64,000 nt of DNA. Origin: CAZYFH01 sp965197395. Its GTDB lineage: Bacteria; Acidobacteriota; Vicinamibacteria; Vicinamibacterales; UBA8438. The translations under genes and the position numbers were made by a program. The stretch is taken from NCBI GenBank assembly GCA_965197395.1, contig CBDANB010000004.1:62001-126000 (forward strand), written 5' to 3'. Under the pieces are notes generated by a model, which was given only the letters and a program-made list of their open reading frames with translations, made no database searches and was not told the origin of the DNA. Every line of letters begins with the position of its first letter. The stretch's first letter is position 1. Of this stretch, positions 50,989 to 59,621 are shown piece by piece.

Positions 50989-52344
50989 ATGCGATCCACC
51001 CACGGTCTCCGTTCTGGCATGCTGGCGACCGCCGCCCTCGTGGCGTCGGTCGCCACGACGTCCGCTCAGGACGCTGCACGGATTTTCCCGTTTCCGGTCA
51101 GCGTCTTCGAGCTCGACAACGGCCTCCGGGTGGTCGGGGTCGACTACGACAGTCCTGGCATCGTCGCGTATTACACGGTTGTGCGCACCGGTTCCCGAAA
51201 CGAGGTGGAACCGGGGTTCTCCGGGTACGCCCACTTCTTCGAGCACATGATGTTTCGGGGGACCGAGAAGTACTCCACCGATGCCTACGGCGCGGTCGTG
51301 AAGCGAATCGGCGCCGATGCCAACGCTTTTACCACCAGCGATTGGACTACGTACTACATCGTCGCCAGTGCCGATGCGCTCGAGACGATGATGGATCTCG
51401 AGTCGGACCGGTTTCGTCGTCTGCAGTACTCCGAAGAGGACTTCAAGACCGAGGCGGGCGCCATCCTGGGCGAGTACAACCTCAACTTCTCGAATCCGGT
51501 CTCGCTCCTGCGGGAGAAGCTGCACGACCTCGCCTATACCACCCACCCGTACAAACACACGACGATCGGCCTGCTGGACGACATCCAAGAGATGCCGAAC
51601 CACTACGACTACAGCCTGGAGTTCTACGACCGCTACTACCGGCCCGAGAACTGCATCGTCGTTGTGGTGGGCGATTTCGACCAGGCGGAGCTCGAGCGGC
51701 TGGCACACGAGTACTACGGCGAGTGGGAACGCGGCGACTTCATGCCCGCCATTCCGACGGAGCCGCCCCAGACCGAGGAGCGGACGGCGCGCATCACCTG
51801 GCCGAATCCGACGCTGCCGTTCTTGATGATCGGCTATCACGCGCCCGCGTTTTCTGACGCGGGGATCGACATGCCTGCGCTCGACGTCTTCTCGCAACTG
51901 CTGTTCTCGCAGACCTCGCCGCTGTTTCGCAAGCTGTATCTCGAGGAACAGGTCGTCGACGCGATTCAGGGCGGCGCGGTCGACAGCCGCGATGCGCCGC
52001 TGTTCACCATCACCGCACGCGTCACCGACCCATCCCGCATCGACGAGGTGCGAGCCGATATCCTTGCCGAGATCGAACGGATGAAGACCGAGCCGGTGGA
52101 CACCGCCGTCCTCGCAAACACCAAGTCCCACATGCGCTACGCCTTTGCCATGGGGCTGGACAACCCATCGAGCATTGCGCAGACGCTCGGCCACTACGTG
52201 CAGCTGACGGGGGATCCGGAGACGGTGAATCGTGTCTATGAGCTGTACGACGCGGTGTCACCCGACGACATCCTGAGGGTCGCGAGCACCTATTTCAGCG
52301 ACACCAACCGCACCACGGTCGTGCTGACCCAGGAGGGGCAGTAA
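50989..52344 (+). CDS. M16 zinc metalloprotease (catalytic)
   Basis: M16 proteases (pitrilysin, insulinase, processing peptidase) use an inverted zinc motif HxxEH. The 451-residue exported product has a signal peptide (GMLATAALVASVATTSAQ). The motif GYAHFFEHMMFRGTEKY carries His82, Glu85 and His86, and a downstream Glu is available in EEDFKTEAGAILGEYN. The second half has the M16 C-terminal domain (FDQAELERLAHEYYGEWERG). A GAGCAGGAG site precedes the ATG. Its stop overlaps the next gene's ATG (TAATG), giving the classic pair of active and inactive M16 subunits. Confidence 0.94.
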   Translation: MRSTHGLRSGMLATAALVASVATTSAQDAARIFPFPVSVFELDNGLRVVGVDYDSPGIVAYYTVVRTGSRNEVEPGFSGYAHFFEHMMFRGTEKYSTDAYGAVVKRIGADANAFTTSDWTTYYIVASADALETMMDLESDRFRRLQYSEEDFKTEAGAILGEYNLNFSNPVSLLREKLHDLAYTTHPYKHTTIGLLDDIQEMPNHYDYSLEFYDRYYRPENCIVVVVGDFDQAELERLAHEYYGEWERGDFMPAIPTEPPQTEERTARITWPNPTLPFLMIGYHAPAFSDAGIDMPALDVFSQLLFSQTSPLFRKLYLEEQVVDAIQGGAVDSRDAPLFTITARVTDPSRIDEVRADILAEIERMKTEPVDTAVLANTKSHMRYAFAMGLDNPSSIAQTLGHYVQLTGDPETVNRVYELYDAVSPDDILRVASTYFSDTNRTTVVLTQEGQ

Positions 52345-53879
52345 TGCGGGTGGGCGGGCACCGTCTTGTCGTCGGTCTGGTGACCGCGCTCGCGCTGGTC
52401 GCCCTCGGCTGCGGCGGGGGAGGGGGCGCGGACCAGACGGCGATGGCGCAGGCCGTCGCGCTCCCGACGCCCAACTCGCCACTCGTCACGCTGCGGATAG
52501 GCATTCGCACCGGGTCGGTCGATGATCCGACCGGCAAGAACGGGCTCAACGCGCTCACGGCCCTCATGGTCGGGCAGGGGGGCACCGCATCGATGCCCTA
52601 TGAGGCCGTCACCGAAGCGCTGTATCCATGGTCGGCCACGATCGGCGCGCAGTTCGACAAGGAAATGACGGTCATCGTCGGCGAGGTGCACCGCGATCAC
52701 CTCGCACCGTTCTACGCCGTCTTTCGCGACCTCGTGTCGTCGCCACGGTTCGACCCGGCCGACTTCGAGCGGAACAGGGAGTTCCTGACGAACGCGGTCG
52801 TCTCGACGCTGCGCGGCAACAACGACGAGGAGCTCGGCAAACAGGCGCTGAACACGCTGCTCTACGAGGGCCATGCCTACGGGACACCCGAACAGGGGAC
52901 GGAGCATGGCCTGGCGGCCGTCACGCTCGAGGACGTGCGCGCGTTTCACGCCGCGCACTACACACGGGACAACCTCCTGATCGGGGTTGCGGGCGGCTAT
53001 CCCGACGGCTTCGCGGCGGAGGTCGAGCGCGACCTGATGGAGGCGTTGCCGAGCGGCACGACCGCGACGCCGGCGCTGCCGGAGCCTCGGGCGCTGGACG
53101 GCATCGAGGTGCTGCTCGTCGAGAAGGACGCGATCGCCACCGCCATTTCCATCGGCTTCCCGGTCGCGGTGACCCGCGCGGACGATGACTTCTACGCGCT
53201 GATGGTGGCGAATTCGTACTTTGGCGAGCACCGGACGTTCAACGGCCTCTTGATGAACAAGATGCGCGGGGATCGCGGGCTCAACTACGGCGACTATTCC
53301 TATGTCGAGAACTTCATCCAGGACGGCGGCAGCCGGTTTCCGATCCCGAACATCGCGCGCCGACAGCAGTTCTTCAGCATGTGGATCCGTCCGGTGCCGC
53401 ATCACAACGCGCACTTCGCCCTACGCCAGGCCATTCGGGAGCTTCACCGGCTCGTGGATGATGGAATGACGCCGGAGGCATTCGAGGCCTCGCGGGAGTT
53501 CCTGCTCAACTATTCCAAGCTCCACGTCCAGACCACGAGCCGGCGACTGGGCTATTTGCTCGATGCCAGCTTCTACGGCCGCGATGACCTGGTCGACGAA
53601 GTCCAGCGCCGGCTGCCCGCCCTGACGGTGAACGACGTGAACGCCGCGATTCGCCGTTATCTGCAGTACGACGACCTGGCGGTGGCCATCGTCACGACGG
53701 AGGCCGAGGCGTTTCGCGACCGCCTGCTCGCGAACGAGCCGTCGCCGCCGACCTACAACGCCGCGATCACGGACGCCATCCGTGAAGAGGATGACGAGAT
53801 CCTCAGTTTCGAGCTGGCGATCAACCCCGACCGCGTGCGGGTGGTGCCGGTCGAGGAGATGTTTCGGGAGGCCTCGTGA
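52344..53879 (+). CDS. M16-family partner subunit without zinc motif
   Basis: The 511-residue product is M16-like (FDPADFERNREFLTNAVVST, YEGHAYGTPEQGTEHGLAAV, VTLEDVRAFHAAHYTRDNLL) but has no HxxEH motif, as expected of the non-catalytic partner in a two-chain M16 enzyme. The N-terminus is a signal with LALVALGCGGGGG, a possible though non-ideal lipobox, so it may be membrane-tethered. It overlaps the catalytic gene by one base and is followed by an esterase gene on the same strand. C-terminal domain motifs (IRRYLQYDDLAVAIVTTEAE) are intact. Length is typical. Confidence 0.92.
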   Translation: MRVGGHRLVVGLVTALALVALGCGGGGGADQTAMAQAVALPTPNSPLVTLRIGIRTGSVDDPTGKNGLNALTALMVGQGGTASMPYEAVTEALYPWSATIGAQFDKEMTVIVGEVHRDHLAPFYAVFRDLVSSPRFDPADFERNREFLTNAVVSTLRGNNDEELGKQALNTLLYEGHAYGTPEQGTEHGLAAVTLEDVRAFHAAHYTRDNLLIGVAGGYPDGFAAEVERDLMEALPSGTTATPALPEPRALDGIEVLLVEKDAIATAISIGFPVAVTRADDDFYALMVANSYFGEHRTFNGLLMNKMRGDRGLNYGDYSYVENFIQDGGSRFPIPNIARRQQFFSMWIRPVPHHNAHFALRQAIRELHRLVDDGMTPEAFEASREFLLNYSKLHVQTTSRRLGYLLDASFYGRDDLVDEVQRRLPALTVNDVNAAIRRYLQYDDLAVAIVTTEAEAFRDRLLANEPSPPTYNAAITDAIREEDDEILSFELAINPDRVRVVPVEEMFREAS

Positions 53880-53896
53880 TCCCCGGGGAGGGTCCC

Positions 53897-54727
53897 ATGA
53901 CCGCACATCGTTCAGTTGTTGCCGTCGCCGGTGTCGTCCTGCTGTCGTTGAGCGTCGTGATGGCCCAGGAGCCGGGCGGCACCGTTGCAGCGGATCCTCG
54001 GGTCGAGGGCCGCACCTACACCTTCGACGCGACCGGCGCCGAGGTCCCCTACGCGATCTTCGTGCCGTCGAGCTACGACGCGACGCGCGAATGGCCGCTC
54101 ATCGTCGGCCTGCACGGTCTGGGCCGGCCATACGACTGGCTGATGAGCTACGACGGCTACGTCGACATGGCCGAGCGCGACGGCTACATCCTCGTGACGC
54201 CGAAGGGGTATCACCCGCGTGCGTGGTACGGCAGCCGCGGACCGGGCGTCCCGCGGATGCGCGCGGACGACGACGTCGGCGCGCTCCCCGACAACCTGGG
54301 TGAGCTGGCCGAACAGGATGTGATGAACGTGCTGGCGATCGTGCGCGAGCAGTACACGGTCGATGCCGACCGCATCTATCTGTGGGGGCATTCCATGGGC
54401 GGGGCGGGCACCTACCACCTGGCCGCGCGGTATCCGCACATCTGGGCCGCGCTCGGTGTCGCCGCGCCGGCGCCGTCGGTCAGCCCCGACCAGCTGCGCG
54501 AGTTCCGCCACATCCCCATCATCGCGCTTCAGGGCGACGAGGACAGGCTGGTCGTGCCGATGCGCCGCTGGGTGGCGATGATGGAAAGACTCGGCATGGA
54601 GCACGTCTATGTCGAGATCGCAGGCGGGGACCACTCACGCTTCATCAACAGCGACGCCGACACGCTGTCGAAGCTCTTCTCGTTCTTCAACATCGTTCGG
54701 AAGAACCAACGCCCCGAGACGAACTAG
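53897..54727 (+). CDS. secreted alpha/beta hydrolase (PHB depolymerase/esterase type)
   Basis: From the ATG at 53897 (GGGGAGGG 4 nt upstream) the product is 276 residues with a signal peptide (SVVAVAGVVLLSLSVVMAQ). Serine-hydrolase features are PLIVGLHGLGRPYDWLMSYD (oxyanion), YLWGHSMGGAGTYHLAARYP (nucleophile Ser in GHSMGG), an acid in LQGDEDRLVVPMRRW, and His in IAGGDHSRF. The architecture matches esterase/PHB-depolymerase-like proteins with prolyl-oligopeptidase-type topology. It follows the M16 pair in the same operon, suggesting a periplasmic degradation unit that processes peptides and esters. An in-frame GTG at 53876 is less likely. Confidence 0.9.
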   Translation: MTAHRSVVAVAGVVLLSLSVVMAQEPGGTVAADPRVEGRTYTFDATGAEVPYAIFVPSSYDATREWPLIVGLHGLGRPYDWLMSYDGYVDMAERDGYILVTPKGYHPRAWYGSRGPGVPRMRADDDVGALPDNLGELAEQDVMNVLAIVREQYTVDADRIYLWGHSMGGAGTYHLAARYPHIWAALGVAAPAPSVSPDQLREFRHIPIIALQGDEDRLVVPMRRWVAMMERLGMEHVYVEIAGGDHSRFINSDADTLSKLFSFFNIVRKNQRPETN

Positions 54728-54821
54728 GACGCGGCCGAGGGCGTCTAATAGCAATAGAATGATCAGGGTGAGACGGCGGACCCCTGGACGCTCCGCGTGG
54801 GCCATGTGTGTGCGGGTGGCG

Positions 54822-55655
54822 TCATCGCTGCGTCGTCGACAGGCGAGCCGGCGCGTCCTCGTTCAGCGAGCCTTGGCGGTACCCGCGGGGGTCGATCTCC
54901 ACCTCGGCGAACCCGGCATCGCGGCACCGCGCTCGCACGGCGGACCAGATGGCCGGCTCGCGGAGTCGTGCCACCTCCTCGGGCGCCACCTCGATGCGCG
55001 CGGTCGCGTCGTGATAGCGGACACGGCAGACGGCGAAGCCGAGCTCGCGTAGCGCGCGCTCGGAGGTCGCGACCTGCGTCAACCGCGCCGGGGTGATGGA
55101 CGTGCCGTAGGGGAACCGGCTCGACAGACAGGCCAGCGCCGGCTTGTCCCACACCGGCAGCGAGATCCGCCGTGCGGCTTCACGGATGTCGGACTTCGTG
55201 AAGCCGAGCTCATCCAGAGGCGAGCGCACCCCGTGTTCCTTCGCTGCGTGGCGGCCGGGGCGATAGTCCCCCCGGTCGTCGACATTGAAACCGTCGAGGA
55301 CGTGTGGCACGCCGAGACGCGCCGCCTCGTGGACGGCCCGACCATACACTTCGGTCTTGCAGAAGTAGCAGCGGTTGACAGGGTTCTCGGCGTAGCGGGG
55401 ATCGTCGAGCTCGTAGGTGTCGACGAGCACGTGCCGCGCACCGATCTCTTCGGCGAGGCGCCTTGCCGCCGCGCCTTCCTCGTCCGCCAGACTGGGTGAG
55501 ACCGCCGTCAACGCCACGGCTCGCTGACCGAGTACACGAACCGCCTCGGCCAGCAGATAGGCCGAGTCGACCCCACCGGAGAAACAGACGACGACCCGTT
55601 CGAAGTCCGTCAGTAGCCGGCGCAACCGAATGACCCTATCGTCCAAAGCCGTCAT
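54822..55655 (-). CDS. larE: LarE-type ATP-dependent sacrificial sulfur transferase
   Basis: LarE uses its own cysteine or a cluster to donate sulfur in synthesis of the nickel-pincer nucleotide of lactate racemase (LarA). From the ATG at 55655 the product is 277 residues. It has the PP-loop CFSGGVDSAYLLAEAV near residue 25, NRCYFCKTEVYGRAVHEA near 95, DGFNVDDRGDYRPGRHAA near 125 and DKPALACLSSRFPYGTSITP near 165, which holds the conserved Cys of this family. Length fits. No larB, larC or larA is in the window, so the cofactor user is elsewhere. It is divergent from a histidine-rich nickel/cobalt permease, which supports a nickel context. Confidence 0.92.
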   Translation of the reverse strand: MTALDDRVIRLRRLLTDFERVVVCFSGGVDSAYLLAEAVRVLGQRAVALTAVSPSLADEEGAAARRLAEEIGARHVLVDTYELDDPRYAENPVNRCYFCKTEVYGRAVHEAARLGVPHVLDGFNVDDRGDYRPGRHAAKEHGVRSPLDELGFTKSDIREAARRISLPVWDKPALACLSSRFPYGTSITPARLTQVATSERALRELGFAVCRVRYHDATARIEVAPEEVARLREPAIWSAVRARCRDAGFAEVEIDPRGYRQGSLNEDAPARLSTTQR

Positions 55656-55673
55656 AATGAGCGTTTTCCAGAC

Positions 55674-55690
55674 GGGGCTTCGCCCCGAAC
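55674..55690. terminator. short GC hairpin between larE and the permease gene
   Basis: CGGGGC-TTC-GCCCCG forms a strong stem in the 147-bp gap between two divergent genes. Here it cannot terminate either transcript in the usual way, so a regulatory or transcript-5'-end hairpin for larE is more likely than a true terminator. There is no U-tract. Confidence 0.35.
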
Positions 55691-55802
55691 CCCCGCCGGG
55701 CGCTCCGCGGGGACCCCGAGAGCCCCACTCCGCGCCCGCGAGGCGCGCCGTGCGCGCCTTGGGCATACGATTCAGTACGGATAGTCTCTCACAGTCGTCC
55801 CG

Positions 55803-56522
55803 ATGTTCGAGTCCCTCCCAGCGTTCGGTAGCGTGCTGATTGGCACGGCGGCAACGCTCGCGATCGTCCATACCGTGCTCGGGATCGACCATTCGCTGCC
55901 CTTCGTCGTGCTGGGGCGGGCGCGTGGGTGGACGCTTCGGCGGACGCTGTCGATCACGAGCGTGTGCGGCCTCGGCCATGTCGCCTCATCGGTGGTCATC
56001 GGGACCGCTGGCATCGGACTCGGTGTGGCAGCTGATTCGATGCTGTGGCTCGAGTCGGCACGGGGCGAGCTCGCCGCCGCCCTGCTGATCGGATTCGGCC
56101 TCGCCTATGCCGCCTGGGCTTTGTGGGCGCGCTTCCGGGGCCGGGCGCACTCCCACGTGCATGCCCACGCCGACGGGACGGTGCACAGCCACCCGCACTC
56201 CCATGACGGGGAGCACCTGCATCCGCACGACGCCGGTCGGGGCCTGACGGCCTGGACGCTGTTCGTCGTCTTTCTGCTTGGTCCGTGCGAGCCGCTCATC
56301 CCGCTCATGGTCGTGCCCGGCATCGCGGGCGACTGGATGCTCGTGGCGGCGGTCGTGGCGGTGTTCGGGCTGCTGACCGTGTCGGCGATGCTCGTGACGG
56401 TGGCGCTTGCGTTTCGCGGGCTCGGCCTCGCGGGGATCAGGGGCGTCGGTCTCTATGGGGACGCGCTGGCCGGCGTGCTCGTGGCCGCGAGTGGGGCCGC
56501 CGTACTGTGGCTCGGGCTGTGA
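55803..56522 (+). CDS. nickel/cobalt permease-like membrane protein with His-rich loop
   Basis: This 239-residue protein has six predicted membrane segments. An N-terminal HTVLGIDHSLPFVVLGRARG (H-x-x-x-x-x-D-H) resembles the metal-selectivity motif of NiCoT/NicO/UreH permeases. A cytoplasmic or periplasmic loop reads RAHSHVHAHADGTVHSHPHS, then HDGEHLHPHD: about a dozen His residues typical of nickel or cobalt handling. CGLGHVASSVVIG and GPCEPLIPLMVVPGIAGDW are further family-like blocks. The direction of transport is not shown. It is divergent from larE. No strong ribosome-binding site is visible before the ATG. Confidence 0.85.
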   Translation: MFESLPAFGSVLIGTAATLAIVHTVLGIDHSLPFVVLGRARGWTLRRTLSITSVCGLGHVASSVVIGTAGIGLGVAADSMLWLESARGELAAALLIGFGLAYAAWALWARFRGRAHSHVHAHADGTVHSHPHSHDGEHLHPHDAGRGLTAWTLFVVFLLGPCEPLIPLMVVPGIAGDWMLVAAVVAVFGLLTVSAMLVTVALAFRGLGLAGIRGVGLYGDALAGVLVAASGAAVLWLGL

Positions 56523-56525
56523 AGC

Positions 56526-56720
56526 TCACTCGGGTCGGCGGTGAGCGGTGCGGCCGTCCCGGAACGGATGGGCCGTGGGCGCCTTGCTGGACCGGTTTGT
56601 GGGCGTCGCAGGAGCCAGGGACGAGCCGGTGCGTGGCGCCTGGCAGAGGCGCTCCCAGGCTTCGATTCCCTTTCGACGCTCGCGCTGGAGCTGGTCGAGC
56701 AGGCGGCGCCGATCAGCCAT
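56526..56720 (-). CDS. possible 64-residue basic protein
   Basis: From the ATG at 56720 (or 56726) it reads MADRRRLLDQLQRERRKGIE then AWERLCQAPRTGSSLAPATP. An N-terminal amphipathic helix is followed by a Pro/Thr-rich tail. Its stop is 3 nt from the convergent permease stop. A TTGACA-N18-CATAGT promoter lies just upstream. I do not recognise the protein. The promoter raises the likelihood that it is real, but the frame is short in GC-rich DNA. Confidence 0.4.
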   Translation of the reverse strand: MADRRRLLDQLQRERRKGIEAWERLCQAPRTGSSLAPATPTNRSSKAPTAHPFRDGRTAHRRPE

Positions 56721-56739
56721 GGTCATGGACTAAACGATC

Positions 56740-56769
56740 ACTATGCAGCGCCTGTAGTGCCCCTGTCAA
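56740..56769 (-). promoter_or_regulatory. consensus -35 promoter upstream of the 64-residue frame
   Basis: The minus strand has a perfect TTGACA (complement of 56764-56769), an 18-bp spacer and CATAGT (complement of 56740-56745). Transcription would start near 56733, about 10 nt before the first ATG (56726), so the message would be nearly leaderless. Confidence 0.55.
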
Positions 56770-56848
56770 GGGAGGGCACCATATAGAGGGTAGCGACCCA
56801 CAACCGAACCAACATGGCGCCCCGGACGTCACAAGGCTTGATACGACG

Positions 56849-58372
56849 ATGTTCCGTGCGACGCGTTCCCGTTGGGCAAGATTCGGCACCGCACCGTCCC
56901 GCGGTCGGCGCGTTGCCGGCGCCGTCCTGATTGCCTGCCTCGCCGGCGTCGGCTCGCTCGGGCCGAGTCTCCAGGCCCAGGACAACGACGACGACGACGA
57001 CATCGACCAGTTCATGGAGCGGGTGCTCGAGCGACGCGAAGAGAACTCGATCGCGCTCACCCAGTACGTGCTCGACGAGCGGGAGACGCTCGCGCTCAAC
57101 GGTCCCGGACAGACCCTGTTGCAGGGTTTCCGCCACGACTACACGTGGTACATGCGAGAGGGGTATCTCATTCGCAGCCCAGTCGCGTTCGACGGGGTAA
57201 GGATCGACGAGACCCGCCGCCGGGAGTACGAGGCGGACTGGCTGCGTCAGGAACGCCGCCGCGACGCGAGCCGGCAGCGCCAGACGCGGCCGCTGAGCCG
57301 GCGCTCACGACGCTCGACCCGCGACAACGTCCGTCGGTCGATCGAGCGTTTGTGGGGCGAGGAGGTCAGCTCGGATCTCCTCCGGTCGATCGCGGAGGAC
57401 GCCCGGCTGTGGGGAGACGATCGGGCCGCGATTACGGCAGCGGGCGACCGCATCCTCGCGGATCGAGGCGGTGTGCCGGCGGTCGGCTTCGGCCGTGCCG
57501 TCGCACGTGCGCGCGACGCCTTCGCCATGCTCGAGACTGAGCGATTGGACGACCTCGAGGTCGCACGCCTGCTCGGCGCGCTCATTCCGGTGCTGGCGGC
57601 GAAGGCACGGTCCGCGCCGGACGAGGACATCGCGCCGTTCGTGGAGCTCTTCGAGCTGTCTGCACGCTTTACGCTGCGGCTGGGGCTGGACGATGCGACA
57701 TGGGAGCGTGCGCGCGCGGCGTTGGCCGACGACGCTGAACGGTCGGTTGCGCTCGCAGCGGCCGTGGACGCCCTGCGCGCCGTGACGGTCACCGACGCCG
57801 CGCGCGAGGGGACGGCGGCCGGCGTCGACGCGTCCAGCGGCGCGACGTCGAACGCCCCGGCCGACTTGCAGCCGCGCTTCGTCTCCGAGTCGTATTTCCT
57901 CGACTTCGAGTTCGAACCGGGCAATTACTACCTGGCTGGGCGGGAGCAGCTCGCCGGTCGCGAGGTCCTTCGAATCGAGTACTACCCCAAGCGGCTCTTC
58001 TCCGACGACGAACGCGACGGAGAGGACACCGACGGCCAGGTCGAGGTGCGGATTGACAGCACCGGGTTCGACAAAACCAGCCTCGTCACCCTGTGGGTCG
58101 ACCCAGCCGAATTTCAGATCGTCAAGTTCACCTTTGACAACGTCGGTTTCGACTTCCTGCCTTTCCGCTGGCTGGCCCGTCTCGACGACCTGAAGGCGTC
58201 GATGACGATGGGGCAGCCGATCGCCGGTGTCTGGCTTCCGGAGGTTGTCGAGATTCTCGGCCAGGTCACGCTCGCCACCGGGTCGTTTGACGTGTCCTAC
58301 TCGCGCGCGTTTTCGGACTACCGCGAGGCCGACGCCGGCGGCCGGATCCGCTCGTATGGCCCCCCGCGGTAG
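56849..58372 (+). CDS. secreted Asp/Arg-rich protein of unknown family, coupled to Omp85 gene
   Basis: The 507-residue product has a signal peptide (VAGAVLIACLAGVGSLGPSLQAQ) followed by DNDDDDDIDQFMERVLERRE, a helical central region (about 100-330) rich in Arg, Asp and Ala, and a C-terminal half with beta-strand character: RFVSESYFLDFEFEPGNYYL, LAGREVLRIEYYPKRLFSDD, DKTSLVTLWVDPAEFQIVKF, FLPFRWLARLDDLKASMTMG and YSRAFSDYREADAGGRIRSY. That half resembles outer-membrane or lipoprotein-carrier-like domains without a clear match. It overlaps the Omp85-type gene by 17 nt, so both are made together. Cargo, or a soluble subunit of that outer-membrane machine, are reasonable guesses. Confidence 0.82.
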   Translation: MFRATRSRWARFGTAPSRGRRVAGAVLIACLAGVGSLGPSLQAQDNDDDDDIDQFMERVLERREENSIALTQYVLDERETLALNGPGQTLLQGFRHDYTWYMREGYLIRSPVAFDGVRIDETRRREYEADWLRQERRRDASRQRQTRPLSRRSRRSTRDNVRRSIERLWGEEVSSDLLRSIAEDARLWGDDRAAITAAGDRILADRGGVPAVGFGRAVARARDAFAMLETERLDDLEVARLLGALIPVLAAKARSAPDEDIAPFVELFELSARFTLRLGLDDATWERARAALADDAERSVALAAAVDALRAVTVTDAAREGTAAGVDASSGATSNAPADLQPRFVSESYFLDFEFEPGNYYLAGREQLAGREVLRIEYYPKRLFSDDERDGEDTDGQVEVRIDSTGFDKTSLVTLWVDPAEFQIVKFTFDNVGFDFLPFRWLARLDDLKASMTMGQPIAGVWLPEVVEILGQVTLATGSFDVSYSRAFSDYREADAGGRIRSYGPPR

Positions 58373-59621
58373 CGCGCTGGCCGTTGCGCTGGCCGCCGTG
58401 CTGATCGCTATCTCTTCACCAGCGTCGGCACAGCCGGCGGCGGAGACGCTGGTCGAGATCCGCGTGCAGGGGAACTTCACCGTCCCCGACGATGACGTGA
58501 TCGCCCTTGCCGGTCTGTCGCTCGGGATGAGCGTCGGACCGGCTGTCATCGCAGATGTCGTCGGCCGCCTCGAGGCGAGCGGTCGGTTCGACTCGGTCGA
58601 CGTCCGCAAACGCTATCGCTCGCTGAGCGCCAACGACCGGGTGACCCTCGTCCTGGTGGTCCGCGAGCGCGCGGCGGCGGCCGGGTCGAACCCGTTCACG
58701 CGATCCCTCGGTGGTCTGGGCCGGCAGACGATGTTTCTGCCGATCATGAGCTACGACGAAGGCTATGGCTTCACCTATGGGGCGCGCACGAGCTTCGTCG
58801 AGGCGCTGGGAGCGGACGGGCGGATCTCGGTGCCGGCGACCTGGGGCGGCACGCAGCGCGTTGGGCTGGAATTCGAGAGGCGCTTCGGTGGGCGTGTGGT
58901 CGACGGCATCCGGGGTGGCGCGGCACGGCGGCGACGGGAGCATCCGCATTTCAGCGTCTACGACGACCGGGTCAGGCTCTGGGTCGAGGCCGATCGCCGA
59001 CTGCCGGCACGTCTGCGACTCAGCGGCCACGGGGCCTGGGAGGACGTGCGGTTCGCCGACCTGTCCAACCGGGTGGCGCGGTACGGCATCGAACTCGAAG
59101 TCGACACCCGTGAGGACGTGGCGTTTCCGCGCAATGCGGCGTTCGCGGCCGCCGGCGTCGAGTGGATCGCGATTGGCGGCGCGTCGACGACGATCGCGAA
59201 GCCTCGCGTCGAGGCCCGCGCGTACGTCGGCGGGGTCGGGCAAGCGGTGCTGGCCGTGCGCGCGGTCTACGAAGGCTCGACGGCGCCGCTGCCGGTGTAC
59301 GAAAAGCTTCTGCTCGGCGGCGGCGGCACGTTGCGCGGCTGGCGGGTCGGGGAGCTGATCGGTGACCGGATGGCGGCCGGGACGATCGAGCTCCGGCTCC
59401 CGTGGAGCTCGCCTCTCTCGTTCGGCAAGACGGGGTTCAAGGTCTTCGTGGACGTCGCCGCCGCGTACGACGTCGGACAGTCGATTCGAAAGACGCGGTT
59501 TCGCAAGGGGGTCGGGGGCGGGATCTTCTTCAGCGTCCCATTCGTGCAGCTGCAGATCGATGTGGCGCACAACCTCGTCGACGGCGTGCGGGCGCACGTG
59601 GCGGCTGGCGTGACGTTCTGA
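58356..59621 (+). CDS. Omp85-superfamily outer-membrane protein (POTRA plus surface-antigen barrel)
   Basis: The 421-residue product (ATG at 58356, inside the previous gene's end) has a signal peptide (SALAVALAAVLIAISSPASAQ). One POTRA-like domain follows (LVEIRVQGNFTVPDDDVIAL, VVGRLEASGRFDSVDVRKRY), then a beta-barrel with repeated aromatic strands (GYGFTYGARTSFVEALGADG, GTLRGWRVGELIGDRMAAGT, FKVFVDVAAAYDVGQSIRKT) ending in Phe (VAAGVTF). It is much shorter than BamA, with one POTRA instead of five, closer to small TamA/ShlB-like or BamA-like accessory members. Location is the outer membrane. The partner is probably the protein encoded just upstream. Confidence 0.88.
   Translation: MAPRGSALAVALAAVLIAISSPASAQPAAETLVEIRVQGNFTVPDDDVIALAGLSLGMSVGPAVIADVVGRLEASGRFDSVDVRKRYRSLSANDRVTLVLVVRERAAAAGSNPFTRSLGGLGRQTMFLPIMSYDEGYGFTYGARTSFVEALGADGRISVPATWGGTQRVGLEFERRFGGRVVDGIRGGAARRRREHPHFSVYDDRVRLWVEADRRLPARLRLSGHGAWEDVRFADLSNRVARYGIELEVDTREDVAFPRNAAFAAAGVEWIAIGGASTTIAKPRVEARAYVGGVGQAVLAVRAVYEGSTAPLPVYEKLLLGGGGTLRGWRVGELIGDRMAAGTIELRLPWSSPLSFGKTGFKVFVDVAAAYDVGQSIRKTRFRKGVGGGIFFSVPFVQLQIDVAHNLVDGVRAHVAAGVTF

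Larger units (their letters stand above)
56523..56848. other. 326-bp gap between permease and unknown 507-residue gene
   Basis: Contains a minus-strand small reading frame (56526-56720) with a plausible promoter (56740-56769), listed separately. The right part (56770-56848) should hold the promoter of the 56849 gene; no clear boxes are seen. Confidence 0.5.

Noticed and set aside
50659..52194. 511-codon minus-strand reading frame overlapping the M16 protease
   Set aside because: Antisense to the catalytic M16 gene with its intact HFFEH motif and signal peptide.
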